Positions 24,531 to 34,370 of a stretch of 64,000 bases of DNA are shown one piece after another. Position 1 is the first letter of the stretch, and each line of letters begins with the position of its first letter. Position numbers and translations under genes: made by a program. The notes under the pieces were generated by a model. It searched no databases, was not told the DNA's origin, and saw nothing but the letters and a program-made list of their open reading frames with translations. This DNA comes from Nostoc sp. MG11 (GTDB taxonomy: Bacteria > Cyanobacteriota > Cyanobacteriia > Cyanobacteriales > Nostocaceae): contig NZ_JACXXN010000009.1 of NCBI RefSeq assembly GCF_014904695.1, positions 124,001-188,000 on the forward strand. The letters are read 5' to 3'.

Positions 24531-27500
24531 CAGTCTTTTTTACTCCCATTACTTATTACATTGCACACAGCATGATCAATACAATTTCTCAGATGTTTAG
24601 CTAATTCCTGAATATGAGGCTCAACGAAAATTGAGAAATGATCGCCAGGAACTTCAATTACTTGAATAGGTTGACTAGAATATTTACCCCAACCTAATAA
24701 GGGATCATCAGTATTCCATTCTGGATTGTCAAAGTCATGAATAATTTCCTCCTTCGCTCGAAATAGAGTTATGGGTTGAGGATAAAGTAGCGGAACATAA
24801 TCTCGCATGGCTTGAACATCAGCTTTAAAAAGTTTGTAATAGCTAATAAAATCTTTAATCTCTGTATCGCTAAAGATGAAGTTTGCTTTCTTATTAATCA
24901 AATCTATTTGCTCATTTAGGGGCAAATATCGAAGTTCTTCAAAGGGAATTGAAAAATCTATATTATTATCGGTTTTTATCGATTCAGCCATGCGGAGTAA
25001 AAATTTTGCATCGTCATCTTTTGTAGATTCAATGCGTGTTTCTGAGAGTATGGCATCAATAACAACTAGCAAATCTACCGTTTCACCCTGTCTTTGTAAT
25101 TGCTGCGCCATTTCAAAAGCAAGTACACCGCCGTAACAATGTCCACCTAAAAGATAAGGGCCATTTGGCTGTACTTTACGAATTTCTTGGAGGTAGTTAT
25201 TTGCTGTTTGTTCTAGTGAGATAATTTCAGGTTTTTCTTGGTTAGGGGTATGCTCCAAGGCATAAAATGGATAATCTTCACCAAGTCTTCTGGATAAGTT
25301 AAAGTAATGATTAATACCTCCACCAGCACCATGCATACAAAAGAAAGGTGTCTTTGAACCAGAAGAGTTAATTGCTACAATAGGTGAATTAGAAATTTCG
25401 TGCGATCGCTGACTTACAATGAGAGCGAGTTTCTCAATTGTAGGACTTTCAAAAAGAGTAGATAAGGTAAGATTATGCCCGAATTTATCTTGAATTTGAG
25501 CCATTAAGCGTACAGCTAAAAATGAGTGACCACCTAAGTTAAAGAAGTTGTCTGTTACGCCGACAGGGCTAATATTCAGCAGCTTTTCCCAAAGTTTTAC
25601 TAATGATAATTCTGTAAAATTGCGAGGAGCAATGAGAGATTTAGTAGTATTTGGTCGAATAAGTTCATCTGTGGGAAGAAAACGCTTATCTACTTTGCCA
25701 TTAGGCGTAAGTGGGAGTTCATCTAATACAACAATGGCAGATGGTAGCATATAATTAGGCAATTTTTGTTGCAAAGATAGCAATAATTGTGTAGCTATAT
25801 CATGTTTTTCTGTGACAACATAAGCAATCAAAGATTGATTTTCTTGAACATCATTCACAGCAATTACAATAGATTCTTGTACATCTGGATATTGGGTAAT
25901 AACTGTAGCAATTTCATGCAGTTCTACTCGAAAACCTCTGATTTTTACTTGTTCGTCATTACGACCTAAATATTCCAGATTACCATCGTTGAGATAACGA
26001 ACCAAATCGCCTGTTTTATAAAGCTTTGTTTGGGGAATAAGGGGGTTATCGATAAATCTTTTCTGGGTTAATTCAAGACGATGTAAATATCCCCTTGCTA
26101 ACCCATCACCACCAATATAAAGTTCGCCAACAACTCCTACAGGTGTTGGTTGTAAATTGCGATTCAACACATAGACTTGAGTATTATCAATAGGACGACC
26201 GATAGGGACACTGTTTGCTTGGTTTTGTAATAAACTGGTGTCGTAATAAGTAGCGTTAGCGGAAACTTCCGATGAGCCATAAAGGTTGATTAGTTTTGCA
26301 AATGGGATCAATTTTTGGAAAGTTTTAGCTAACTTAACAGACAGTGCTTCTCCGCTAGTTATCCAGAGTTTTAGGTGCAATAATTTCTTGACCAGATGAT
26401 GGTAATTATCTAAAAGTAAGCGTAGTAATGAGGGTACAAGGATAATACGGGTAACTTTGTGATGCGCTAAAGCTTCTATAAATAACTGCGGGTCTAGTAT
26501 AGTTGCATTGCTGATAATTACTGTAGGAATTCCCTGAAGTAAAGGAGCAAAAATTTCCCAAATAGAATCTACAAAGCTAATAGCTGTTTTCTGACAACAA
26601 ACTTCTCCTGGGGTAAAAGGATAAGTTTTCCATAGCCAGTGTAAGCCATTCACTGTACCGCGATGAGTGCCAAGAACGCCTTTAGGAGTTCCAGTTGAGC
26701 CAGAAGTATAGATAATATAGGCAAGATTATCAGATGAAGAGATGTTAATGGGATTTTCTGGACTTTCTTGAGCAATTTCGTCTTTATGGATATCTAAGCA
26801 AACGATTTTAGCTGAAGATAATGATAGTTTTTCTAATATTACTTGGTGGCTAATTAATACCGATGCTTGAGAATCAGAGAGCATAAAATTTAGACGCTCA
26901 ACTGGATAACTAGGATCAAGGGGAATGTATGCACCGCCAGCTTTCAGGATAGCTAAAATTCCCACTACCATGTTTACAGAACGTTCAAGACATAGAGCAA
27001 CAAGTGTTTCTTTTGTTACGCCTTGTTTTTGTAAATAATGTGCAAGCTGATTAACTTGATGATTAAGTTGACGATAAGTAATTTTTTCTGATTGGCTAAT
27101 TAATGCTAAAAAGTCAGGCGTTAATTCAACTTGCTGCTCGAATAATTGATGCAGAGATACATCTTGATAATCTACACGAGTTTGATTAAATTTGAATAAT
27201 AATTGCTCTTGTTCAGATGTAGTTAGTAGTGATAATTCACAGATGCATTGCTCTGGATTAGCAACTATATTTTCTAATAAAGTCTGGTAATTATTAATAA
27301 ATCGGGTAATGGTTATTGAATCAAAAATATCTGTATTGTACTCCAAACACCCTGTTAGTCCCTCTTGAGATTCAAACATCGACAGGAAAACATCAAGTTG
27401 GGCTGTACCGCTATCAAACTCTAAAGCCCGCAAGGTTAATCCAGATACTTCCTGCACAGATTTTGGAGTATTTTGCAGGACAAACATGACTTCATAAAGG

Positions 27501-28642
27501 GGATTACGGCTTAAGTCTCGTTCAGGTTGCAACTTTTCTACAAGTATCTCAAAAGGCAAATCTTGGTGTGCATAAGCATCGAGAGTCACCTCACGAACTC
27601 GATGTAAAATTTCACGGAAACTGGGATTACCACTGAGGTTATTACGCAATACTAAAGTATTAACAAATAGACCCAGCATCCCTTCTAATTCGGCTCGGTT
27701 GCGGTTGGCAATTGGAGAACCAATTAAGATATCTTCTTGGTCTGTGTAGCGGTATAATAAAATGTTAAACGCTGCCAGCAAACTCATAAATAAAGTGGCA
27801 TCTTCTCGCTGGCTTAATTGTCTGAGTGCATCAGTTAAGGCTGTTGATAATGTAAAGTATTGCTTAGCACCAGCAAAAGTTGTGACAGTAGGTCGCGGAC
27901 GGTCTGTGGGTAACTGTAGTACAGAAAGATCACCGCTTAGTTGTTGCTTCCAATAATTTAAGTTGGTTGCGAGGAATTCACCTTGGATGCGATCGCGTTG
28001 CCAAATGGTAAAATCTGCATACTGAATCGGGATTTCGGGTAAGGGAGAAAGCTGATTTGTTGAGAAAGCCGCATACAGCGTTGACAACTCCCGCAGGAAC
28101 ACACCACAAGACCATCCATCTGTGATGATGTGGTGCATGGTTAAAAGCAAAATGTATTCTTCTGCGCTCAAACGTAGTAAAGTTGCTCTGACTAAAAGTT
28201 CTTTAGCTAAATTAAAGGATTTTGTTGCTTCTTCTGCTACAAGTTGTTTTACTTCTCCTTCCCAATCTTTACCAGACAAATGCTCAAGATTAATGATAGG
28301 TAAATCCCAAGTTAGTTGTGGTGCAATTTCTTGTATTGGCTCTCCATTTACAAGTCTAAAGTTTGTGCGCCAAATTTCATGACGCTTGAGGATTTCATTG
28401 AGGCTTTGTTGAAGCGCCGTAATATTTAGTTGTCCTTTTATATGAAAAGCAATGGGAATATTGTAGAAAGAACTCCCGTGGTAGAGTTGGTCTATAAACC
28501 ATAGTCTTTGTTGGGAGAAAGATAAGGGAATATTCTGAGATGTTTGGCGTTTGGGAATAGTATTAGCTTGGAATTTTCCCCCCTTCCATTTTTCTAAAAG
28601 GGCTTTTTTTGCGGGGGATAAGTTAGAGTGCTGTTTGTCCAT
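24530..28642 (-). CDS. Terminal NRPS module C-A-PCP-TE, beta-alanine-like A code
   Basis: A 1370-residue NRPS that would add the last residue and release the chain. The LCL-type C domain covers about 38-480 with HHIITDG at 170-176. The A domain (about 500-1000) has the P-loop YTSGSTGTPKG. At the Stachelhaus positions, aligned by eye to GrsA-PheA, it reads V691 D692 W695 I I S L A N (K). This resembles the beta-alanine code VDWVISLADK: Asp235 is replaced by Val and the next residue is Asp, the beta-amino-acid signature. The PCP has LGGHSF at about 1055, and the TE (about 1110-1350) has GHCYGG, with Cys1169 in place of Ser, and GDHFSIF for the catalytic His. The upstream gene is a methyltransferase. 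Confidence 0.9.
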   Translation of the reverse strand: MDKQHSNLSPAKKALLEKWKGGKFQANTIPKRQTSQNIPLSFSQQRLWFIDQLYHGSSFYNIPIAFHIKGQLNITALQQSLNEILKRHEIWRTNFRLVNGEPIQEIAPQLTWDLPIINLEHLSGKDWEGEVKQLVAEEATKSFNLAKELLVRATLLRLSAEEYILLLTMHHIITDGWSCGVFLRELSTLYAAFSTNQLSPLPEIPIQYADFTIWQRDRIQGEFLATNLNYWKQQLSGDLSVLQLPTDRPRPTVTTFAGAKQYFTLSTALTDALRQLSQREDATLFMSLLAAFNILLYRYTDQEDILIGSPIANRNRAELEGMLGLFVNTLVLRNNLSGNPSFREILHRVREVTLDAYAHQDLPFEILVEKLQPERDLSRNPLYEVMFVLQNTPKSVQEVSGLTLRALEFDSGTAQLDVFLSMFESQEGLTGCLEYNTDIFDSITITRFINNYQTLLENIVANPEQCICELSLLTTSEQEQLLFKFNQTRVDYQDVSLHQLFEQQVELTPDFLALISQSEKITYRQLNHQVNQLAHYLQKQGVTKETLVALCLERSVNMVVGILAILKAGGAYIPLDPSYPVERLNFMLSDSQASVLISHQVILEKLSLSSAKIVCLDIHKDEIAQESPENPINISSSDNLAYIIYTSGSTGTPKGVLGTHRGTVNGLHWLWKTYPFTPGEVCCQKTAISFVDSIWEIFAPLLQGIPTVIISNATILDPQLFIEALAHHKVTRIILVPSLLRLLLDNYHHLVKKLLHLKLWITSGEALSVKLAKTFQKLIPFAKLINLYGSSEVSANATYYDTSLLQNQANSVPIGRPIDNTQVYVLNRNLQPTPVGVVGELYIGGDGLARGYLHRLELTQKRFIDNPLIPQTKLYKTGDLVRYLNDGNLEYLGRNDEQVKIRGFRVELHEIATVITQYPDVQESIVIAVNDVQENQSLIAYVVTEKHDIATQLLLSLQQKLPNYMLPSAIVVLDELPLTPNGKVDKRFLPTDELIRPNTTKSLIAPRNFTELSLVKLWEKLLNISPVGVTDNFFNLGGHSFLAVRLMAQIQDKFGHNLTLSTLFESPTIEKLALIVSQRSHEISNSPIVAINSSGSKTPFFCMHGAGGGINHYFNLSRRLGEDYPFYALEHTPNQEKPEIISLEQTANNYLQEIRKVQPNGPYLLGGHCYGGVLAFEMAQQLQRQGETVDLLVVIDAILSETRIESTKDDDAKFLLRMAESIKTDNNIDFSIPFEELRYLPLNEQIDLINKKANFIFSDTEIKDFISYYKLFKADVQAMRDYVPLLYPQPITLFRAKEEIIHDFDNPEWNTDDPLLGWGKYSSQPIQVIEVPGDHFSIFVEPHIQELAKHLRNCIDHAVCNVISNGSKKD

Positions 28643-28851
28643 TGCTAATATGTAATTATAAGGTTATTGATTGCGATCACAGTCTTATTTAGTTTATGAA
28701 GTTATTTGCAAATGTAGGTGACAAGAAGCTCTTACAAAAGTCATGATTTTAAACTCTTTATCTGCGTGAGGTGAAAAAATATTTTATTTCACGCAGAGAC
28801 ACAGAGATAAGAGAAATCTTGAGTGAGCACAAACAATTTAGGATTGCTGTA
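28643..28851. repeat. Hairpin with dispersed CACGCAGAGACACAGAGA repeat
   Basis: TCTGCGTGA (28761-28769) pairs perfectly with TCACGCAGA (28789-28797) around an AT-rich loop, followed by GACACAGAGA, a dispersed cyanobacterial repeat. It lies in the 209-base gap between the methyltransferase and the terminal NRPS, in a run of otherwise tightly packed genes, so it could reduce or punctuate read-through, or be the site of an internal promoter. Confidence 0.55.
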
Positions 28852-29610
28852 TTACTTAAGGGAGGTTTTCTGACAAACAAAGCAAGCTATGTCTTCGCTT
28901 TCTCCAAAGTCCCTGGTATTATAGTAGTTAAATTCTGTGAAGCCCGCTTCTTTTAAAGCTGACTCAACTTCTTCTAAAAAGTGGTCTTTTCTTAACCAAA
29001 TGGTGTCTGAACGCTGCCAATTTTTTTCGATCAATTCAAATCCTGTAACTTTGATTTCCCACATCCTTTCTTCGGGTTTGTAGTAGAATAATTCCATTAA
29101 TGAGCATTCATCATTAACATAGACAATATTAAAGTTGTTTTTCTGAGCAGCTTCGTGTAGCCAATCTGTTATTGGTATGTTGAACACAAACATACCATCA
29201 TTTTTAAGTGCGGTATATACGTTTTTGAATACTATTTTCAAATCTTCTTTGTTTTGGATAAAATGGATAACATCATTTGCCAAAACAGCATCAAAGATAG
29301 GTGGTAGCTCAAAATTACGTATATCACTTAGGATAAATTCGCTTTCGGGTGCATTTTTTCGAGCGTAGTCCAGTATCCTTTCAGAAGCATCGATTCCAGT
29401 AACTTTAAATCCTCTAATGTTAAGTTGTTGTGCTAAATGTCCGCAACCACAGCCAAGTTCGAGAATGTGTGATCCCGCAGGAAGTTGTGATAATAATATT
29501 TGCTCTAAAGCAGGTATTATACCTTTTAGCAAATCTTCGGCTGTATTCTTGAATTCGTTCTGTAATCGAGCGATGGGTTCATAGTTGGGAAGATCACTTA
29601 GCATAGACAT
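28852..29610 (-). CDS. Cluster methyltransferase (class I, SAM)
   Basis: A 252-residue methyltransferase in the assembly-line operon. Motif I is ILELGCGCGHLAQQL, then VTGIDASERILDYARK (motif II) and PIFDAVLANDVIHFI (motif III/IV); the order and spacing fit the Methyltransf_11/25 class, acting on O or N of small molecules. The C-terminus (CFVCQKTSL) is short, with no extra domain. A good ribosome site (AGGAGAAAT) precedes ATG 29608-29610; a second ATG at 29602-29604 is also possible. It lies between the last PKS and the terminal NRPS, so it may methylate a hydroxyl or amine of the chain. It is stand-alone, not embedded in a module. Confidence 0.88.
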   Translation of the reverse strand: MSMLSDLPNYEPIARLQNEFKNTAEDLLKGIIPALEQILLSQLPAGSHILELGCGCGHLAQQLNIRGFKVTGIDASERILDYARKNAPESEFILSDIRNFELPPIFDAVLANDVIHFIQNKEDLKIVFKNVYTALKNDGMFVFNIPITDWLHEAAQKNNFNIVYVNDECSLMELFYYKPEERMWEIKVTGFELIEKNWQRSDTIWLRKDHFLEEVESALKEAGFTEFNYYNTRDFGESEDIACFVCQKTSLK

Positions 29611-29750
29611 AGAATATTTCTCCTGTTGTCAAATGAAGATTTTCAATGAAATAGTTGAATTACTATTAATTGAGTGTATTGTAAGTTGTGTAGAAGCTAT
29701 ATCATGTTATGTTTTGATATCATCTAATCCCTAATGTTCTAAAAATTAGG

Positions 29751-32700
29751 TTAATATTTATTAGCTAAAAGAGCTTCTACCTCTTCTTCAGATAGTTCTT
29801 CAATTTTTTCCAATAAAAGTTGCTCAATCATTTCTGCTTGTTTAACTGGTATCATTGCTTGCAATAAAAGGTCACGCAGTGGTAAGTCTATAGGAAATTT
29901 TGCTCGCAATCGAGAAACTAGTTGAGTTGCAATCAGAGAATCTCCTCCTAACTCATAGAAGTTGTCATAAATACCAACTTCTGCAATTCCAAGTACCTCT
30001 TGCCATATTTCTGTAATTTGTTTTTCTAACTCATTTGTCGGAGCAAGATATGAATTAATAAGTTGAGGTCGGGAATAGCGGGGGGATAAATCTGATTGAT
30101 TGGGTCTTTTTGCCTTTGCTGGATCAAGGTTAAATGCATATTTATATCTGGCGTTTAAATCTATTGTAGAAACAATAATTTGAGTTCCTTCATCAAGATA
30201 AAATATTCGTTTAAATACTTCTAGGATTTCTACTGGAGTAATTGCTAACTCAACTCCAGATGCTTGTTCTAACGTTTTTTCTGGGCTGATATTTAGCTGT
30301 AATTTATCCCAATTTATAATATACCAAGGCAAAGAATTGTTTTGGTTATGTTGGTTAGTAAAGCTGTCTATTAAATGATTAGCTGCTGAATACAAACCTA
30401 AACCAAATCCACCTAAAACAGAAGATAAAGAAGAAAAAATGATACAAAAATCTAACTTTTTATTATGTAATACTTGTTCTAATATAATAATCTTATGAAG
30501 TTGCAAATTAAATAATTTTTCTACTTCTATTTTACTAATTTCTGGAATCGAACCAAATAGTTTTTCCCTATTGATTCCAGTTGAATAAATAACTCCGTTA
30601 ATTTGTCCAATATTTTCATCAGAAAAGCTTTGCTGCATTTGTTCATAATTTGTTAAATCTGCACGCATGACTAAAACTTTTGCACCTAATTTTTCTAAGG
30701 CTAGCAATTGTTTAATTTTGCAACTTACTTCATCTTCTTGAGTATGAGTTTCAAGCCATTGTGAAAAGTAATTCTTTTCTGGAAAAGCTACATTCTCGAT
30801 AAATATGAGTTTTGCTTGGAAAGTTTTCGCTAAATATTCTGCAAGTATAATTTCAATACTTTCTAACCCACCAGCAAACAGGTAAACACCTTGTTTGATT
30901 AACGGGATTTTTTCTTCAACTACTGACTCTAAGCAAACTGGCTCAAATGTTTGTACCCAACGGTAGGAACCACGATAAGCAACAACTAAGTCTGAGGATG
31001 CAGATGTTAACTCACTTAAAAGCTTGTTAGTAATATTAATTTTGTAATATTCTTTCTCTACATCTAGGTGATTAGTTAAAGCGATATCAATACTCCGACA
31101 GGTTATATTAGGATATTCTTGAGGAATTACCTGACATAAACCTAACACTGCTGCTTTCTCTGGGTCTATAATCTCGTTTCCGCTAACTTCTTGAATATGA
31201 TTAGACACAACCCAGAGTTGCAAGCTTTCGTTAGTTTTCAGTTTTCTGAGGCTTTGTGATAAAAACAACAGACTATTGAACTCTAAATAATTCCCTATTT
31301 GATGATTTTCAAGTTGGCTTATGCTCCATAGGTAAACTATATTTTGCGGTGTTTTACCGAATGAAATTAAGTCTTCAAATAATATATTATAATCTTCGCT
31401 TATGCATGGATTAATTGTATAAATGCCTTCAGCTAGTTTATCAAAACATTTTCCATGCTTAACTATAATGATATTTTCACCTTGGATTTTCAATGTACTA
31501 ATTAGTTTTTCACCTAATCCAAAATCATCAACAAAAAATAACCATTGTTTTTGAGTATATTCTGTTTTAACAGAGGATGAATGAGTTAGGAAAGAGCGTT
31601 TCCATGAAGGAACATAGAACCAGTCGGCAATATCTTGTTTATTATCTAATGTTGCTGGCTTACTCTTTAAAGAAGGTGATGGAGTTGCATCAATCCAATA
31701 CCTTTGTCGCTCAAAAGGATAGGTAGGTAAAGGTAGACGATGACGCTGTTCGTGGGTATAAAATCCTGACCAATCTATATCGACACCAAAAAGCCATAAC
31801 CTACCTAATGTCTGCAACAAAAAGCTCACATCTGATTGTTGCTCTTTAATATGGCGTAAGGAGGTTAGTACGTGTTGTTTAGTATTGATATCTAAATGCT
31901 GTGTGGTGAATGTGCTTAAAGTTCGTCCTGGGCCCACCTCTAGAAAAACGCCTTCAAACTGCTCTAAAAGTTGAGATATACCATCGAAAAATTTTACAGT
32001 TTGTCGTAAATGTTGGCTCCAGTAATCGGGATTTGTGGCTTGTGCATCTGTAATCCAACTACCAGTTACATTGGAAATAAAGTTGATGCGTGGTGAATTG
32101 AGTTGAACTTTTTTGAGCAACTGCACAAACTCATTTAATATTGGTGACATCATTTGAGAATGAAACCCATGAGATGTATGCAACAGCCGACATTCAACAC
32201 CTTGAGAGGATAATTGGTTTTGTAGGGTTGCGATCGCCTCAACTGTCCCAGACACTACGCATGAAGTTCGAGTGTTAATCGCTGCGATTTCTAAAGAGTT
32301 TTGAGTTAGCGATCGCACATCTTTTTCTGGAAGCGGAATCGCCAGCATACTCCCTGGAGGTAACTGCTGCATTAGTTGCCCCCTTTTTGCCACAATAAAT
32401 AGGGCATCTTCGAGAGTAAATACACCTGCGATCGCAGCTGCAACATATTCCCCGATACTATGACCAATCATCGCTTGTGGACGTACTCCCCATGACATCA
32501 ATAACTTAGCCAAGGCGTACTCAATCACAAATAATGCTGGTTGGGTGAGCGCTGTTTGTTGTAGCTGTTGGCTAGCCGCTGCAATTTCTGCTGATGGAAA
32601 GAGTAGATGACGAATATCAAGACCGAGGTGAGGTTGCAAAATTTCAGCGCAAGTATCTATATGTCTGCGATAGGTTGGTTCAACTTCGTATAGTTCCCGA

Positions 32701-34337
32701 CCCATGTTTACATATTGTGACCCCTGTCCTGAAAACATGAAAATGACAGGCTGTTCTCTATGCTCCTGACATACAGTAACAATTCGTTGTGGCTCATGTG
32801 TCTCTAAAACGCTAACAGCATCTTGAACACTCTGACACACTAACATTCGACGATGATTAAAAGCTCTACGACCAACTTTTAAAGTATGAGCAACGTTAGC
32901 TAAATTTATATCTGGTTGTTGTTTTAAATACGTAACTAAATTTGTAGTCGCAGTTTCTAAGGCTGTATTAGTTTTTGCTGAAAGTAACAACAATTGCCAA
33001 GGTCTAGAATCATCACAATATTTGATTTCAGGAGCTTCTTCTAGAATCACATGAGCATTAGTTCCCCCAAAGCCTAACGAACTAATTCCTGCTCTCCGGG
33101 GAGTATTATTAGTTTTCCAATCAGTTAGTTTAGTATTAACATAAAAGGGACTCTTTGCAAAATTAATCTCAGGATTGGGAACTTTAAAATTGATGCTCGG
33201 AGGTATTTTTTTAGATTTTAATGCTTGTACAGTTTTGATTAAACTTGCTATACCCGCTGCTATATCTAGATGTCCGATATTCGGTTTGACTGAACCAATA
33301 GCGCAGAAACCATTTCTTTGTGTAAAAGCACGAAAAGCTTTAGTTAGCGCAGCAATTTCTACTGGGTCGCCAGCAGCAGTTCCAGTTCCATGAGTTTCTA
33401 TATAGGAAATATCATCAGCATCTATTCCAGCATTTGCCAGAGCTTCTACAATAACTTCCGCCTGACCATTTACACTAGGTGCTGTATAGCTAACTTTTAA
33501 TGAACCATCATTATTAATTGCTGAACCTTTAATAACTGCATGAATGTAATCTTTATCTGCGATCGCATCTTCTAATCTTTTTAAAACGACTATTCCCAGT
33601 CCACTACCGAAAACAGTACCCTGTGCTTTAGCATCGAAGGCTCGACAATGACCATCAGGTGATAAAATTCCGTCTTCTTGATATAAATAACCTGATTTTT
33701 GGGGAACTATAATCGTTACCCCGCCTGCCAAAGCAATATCACATTCTTGATCTAGTAGACTTTTGCAAGCTAAGTGTAAAGCAACTAATGAAGTAGAACA
33801 ATAAGTTTGAATTCCTACACTTGGCCCTTTTAAATTTAATTTATATGAAATATTTGTGGTTAAAAAGTCTTTATTAAAAGTATAGTTATTAGAAATATCT
33901 CTTGAACTCACATTTTTATATACATTGTTAAAAAAGTAAGTATTTGTGCTAACACCAGCATAAACCCCAATCAAACCATTGTATGTTTCTGGGTCATATC
34001 CAGCATTTTCAAGAGCTTCCCAGGCACATTCTATAAATAGGCGATGTTGGGGGTCAATTAGTTCAGCTTCTCTAGGAGTATAACCAAAGAACCTAGCATC
34101 AAAATGCTCAATATCTTCTAATATCGGTGCTGCTTTAACATAGTTTGGATCGTGTAAAATCTCCTCTTCCAGATTTAAATCTGCTAACTCATCGTCGGAG
34201 AAGAATGAGATAGACTCAACTTGGTTTTCGAGATTATGCCAAAACTCATCGATATTCTTTGCACCAGGAAAACGACCAGACATCCCCACTATTGCAATAT
34301 CTGGATTTGCTATTTGTTTTTGTACTTCGGTACTCAT
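29751..34337 (-). CDS. PKS protein KS-AT-KR(degenerate)-ACP
   Basis: A 1528-residue type I PKS module. KS (about 10-435) has active Cys180 in TYCSTSLVALH, IETHGTGT and NIGHLDIAAG. AT (about 535-835) has Ser627 in GHSIG and HTSHGFHS in the place of the HAFH motif, so malonyl-CoA is likely. KR (about 1150-1340) keeps the Tyr of LYSAANHLID, but its cofactor loop TGGLGGIG has become AGGLESIE (residues 1155-1162), with two bulky acidic changes that should stop NADPH binding. ACP is at the end (LGGDSLIATQL). Docking helices flank the protein. It would extend the chain by two carbons and leave a beta-keto group, unless reduced in trans. It follows two homologous PKS genes and precedes the methyltransferase. 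Confidence 0.93.
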   Translation of the reverse strand: MSTEVQKQIANPDIAIVGMSGRFPGAKNIDEFWHNLENQVESISFFSDDELADLNLEEEILHDPNYVKAAPILEDIEHFDARFFGYTPREAELIDPQHRLFIECAWEALENAGYDPETYNGLIGVYAGVSTNTYFFNNVYKNVSSRDISNNYTFNKDFLTTNISYKLNLKGPSVGIQTYCSTSLVALHLACKSLLDQECDIALAGGVTIIVPQKSGYLYQEDGILSPDGHCRAFDAKAQGTVFGSGLGIVVLKRLEDAIADKDYIHAVIKGSAINNDGSLKVSYTAPSVNGQAEVIVEALANAGIDADDISYIETHGTGTAAGDPVEIAALTKAFRAFTQRNGFCAIGSVKPNIGHLDIAAGIASLIKTVQALKSKKIPPSINFKVPNPEINFAKSPFYVNTKLTDWKTNNTPRRAGISSLGFGGTNAHVILEEAPEIKYCDDSRPWQLLLLSAKTNTALETATTNLVTYLKQQPDINLANVAHTLKVGRRAFNHRRMLVCQSVQDAVSVLETHEPQRIVTVCQEHREQPVIFMFSGQGSQYVNMGRELYEVEPTYRRHIDTCAEILQPHLGLDIRHLLFPSAEIAAASQQLQQTALTQPALFVIEYALAKLLMSWGVRPQAMIGHSIGEYVAAAIAGVFTLEDALFIVAKRGQLMQQLPPGSMLAIPLPEKDVRSLTQNSLEIAAINTRTSCVVSGTVEAIATLQNQLSSQGVECRLLHTSHGFHSQMMSPILNEFVQLLKKVQLNSPRINFISNVTGSWITDAQATNPDYWSQHLRQTVKFFDGISQLLEQFEGVFLEVGPGRTLSTFTTQHLDINTKQHVLTSLRHIKEQQSDVSFLLQTLGRLWLFGVDIDWSGFYTHEQRHRLPLPTYPFERQRYWIDATPSPSLKSKPATLDNKQDIADWFYVPSWKRSFLTHSSSVKTEYTQKQWLFFVDDFGLGEKLISTLKIQGENIIIVKHGKCFDKLAEGIYTINPCISEDYNILFEDLISFGKTPQNIVYLWSISQLENHQIGNYLEFNSLLFLSQSLRKLKTNESLQLWVVSNHIQEVSGNEIIDPEKAAVLGLCQVIPQEYPNITCRSIDIALTNHLDVEKEYYKINITNKLLSELTSASSDLVVAYRGSYRWVQTFEPVCLESVVEEKIPLIKQGVYLFAGGLESIEIILAEYLAKTFQAKLIFIENVAFPEKNYFSQWLETHTQEDEVSCKIKQLLALEKLGAKVLVMRADLTNYEQMQQSFSDENIGQINGVIYSTGINREKLFGSIPEISKIEVEKLFNLQLHKIIILEQVLHNKKLDFCIIFSSLSSVLGGFGLGLYSAANHLIDSFTNQHNQNNSLPWYIINWDKLQLNISPEKTLEQASGVELAITPVEILEVFKRIFYLDEGTQIIVSTIDLNARYKYAFNLDPAKAKRPNQSDLSPRYSRPQLINSYLAPTNELEKQITEIWQEVLGIAEVGIYDNFYELGGDSLIATQLVSRLRAKFPIDLPLRDLLLQAMIPVKQAEMIEQLLLEKIEELSEEEVEALLANKY

Positions 34338-34370
34338 GATTTTATTAACCAGATAAATTAATTTTGGATT

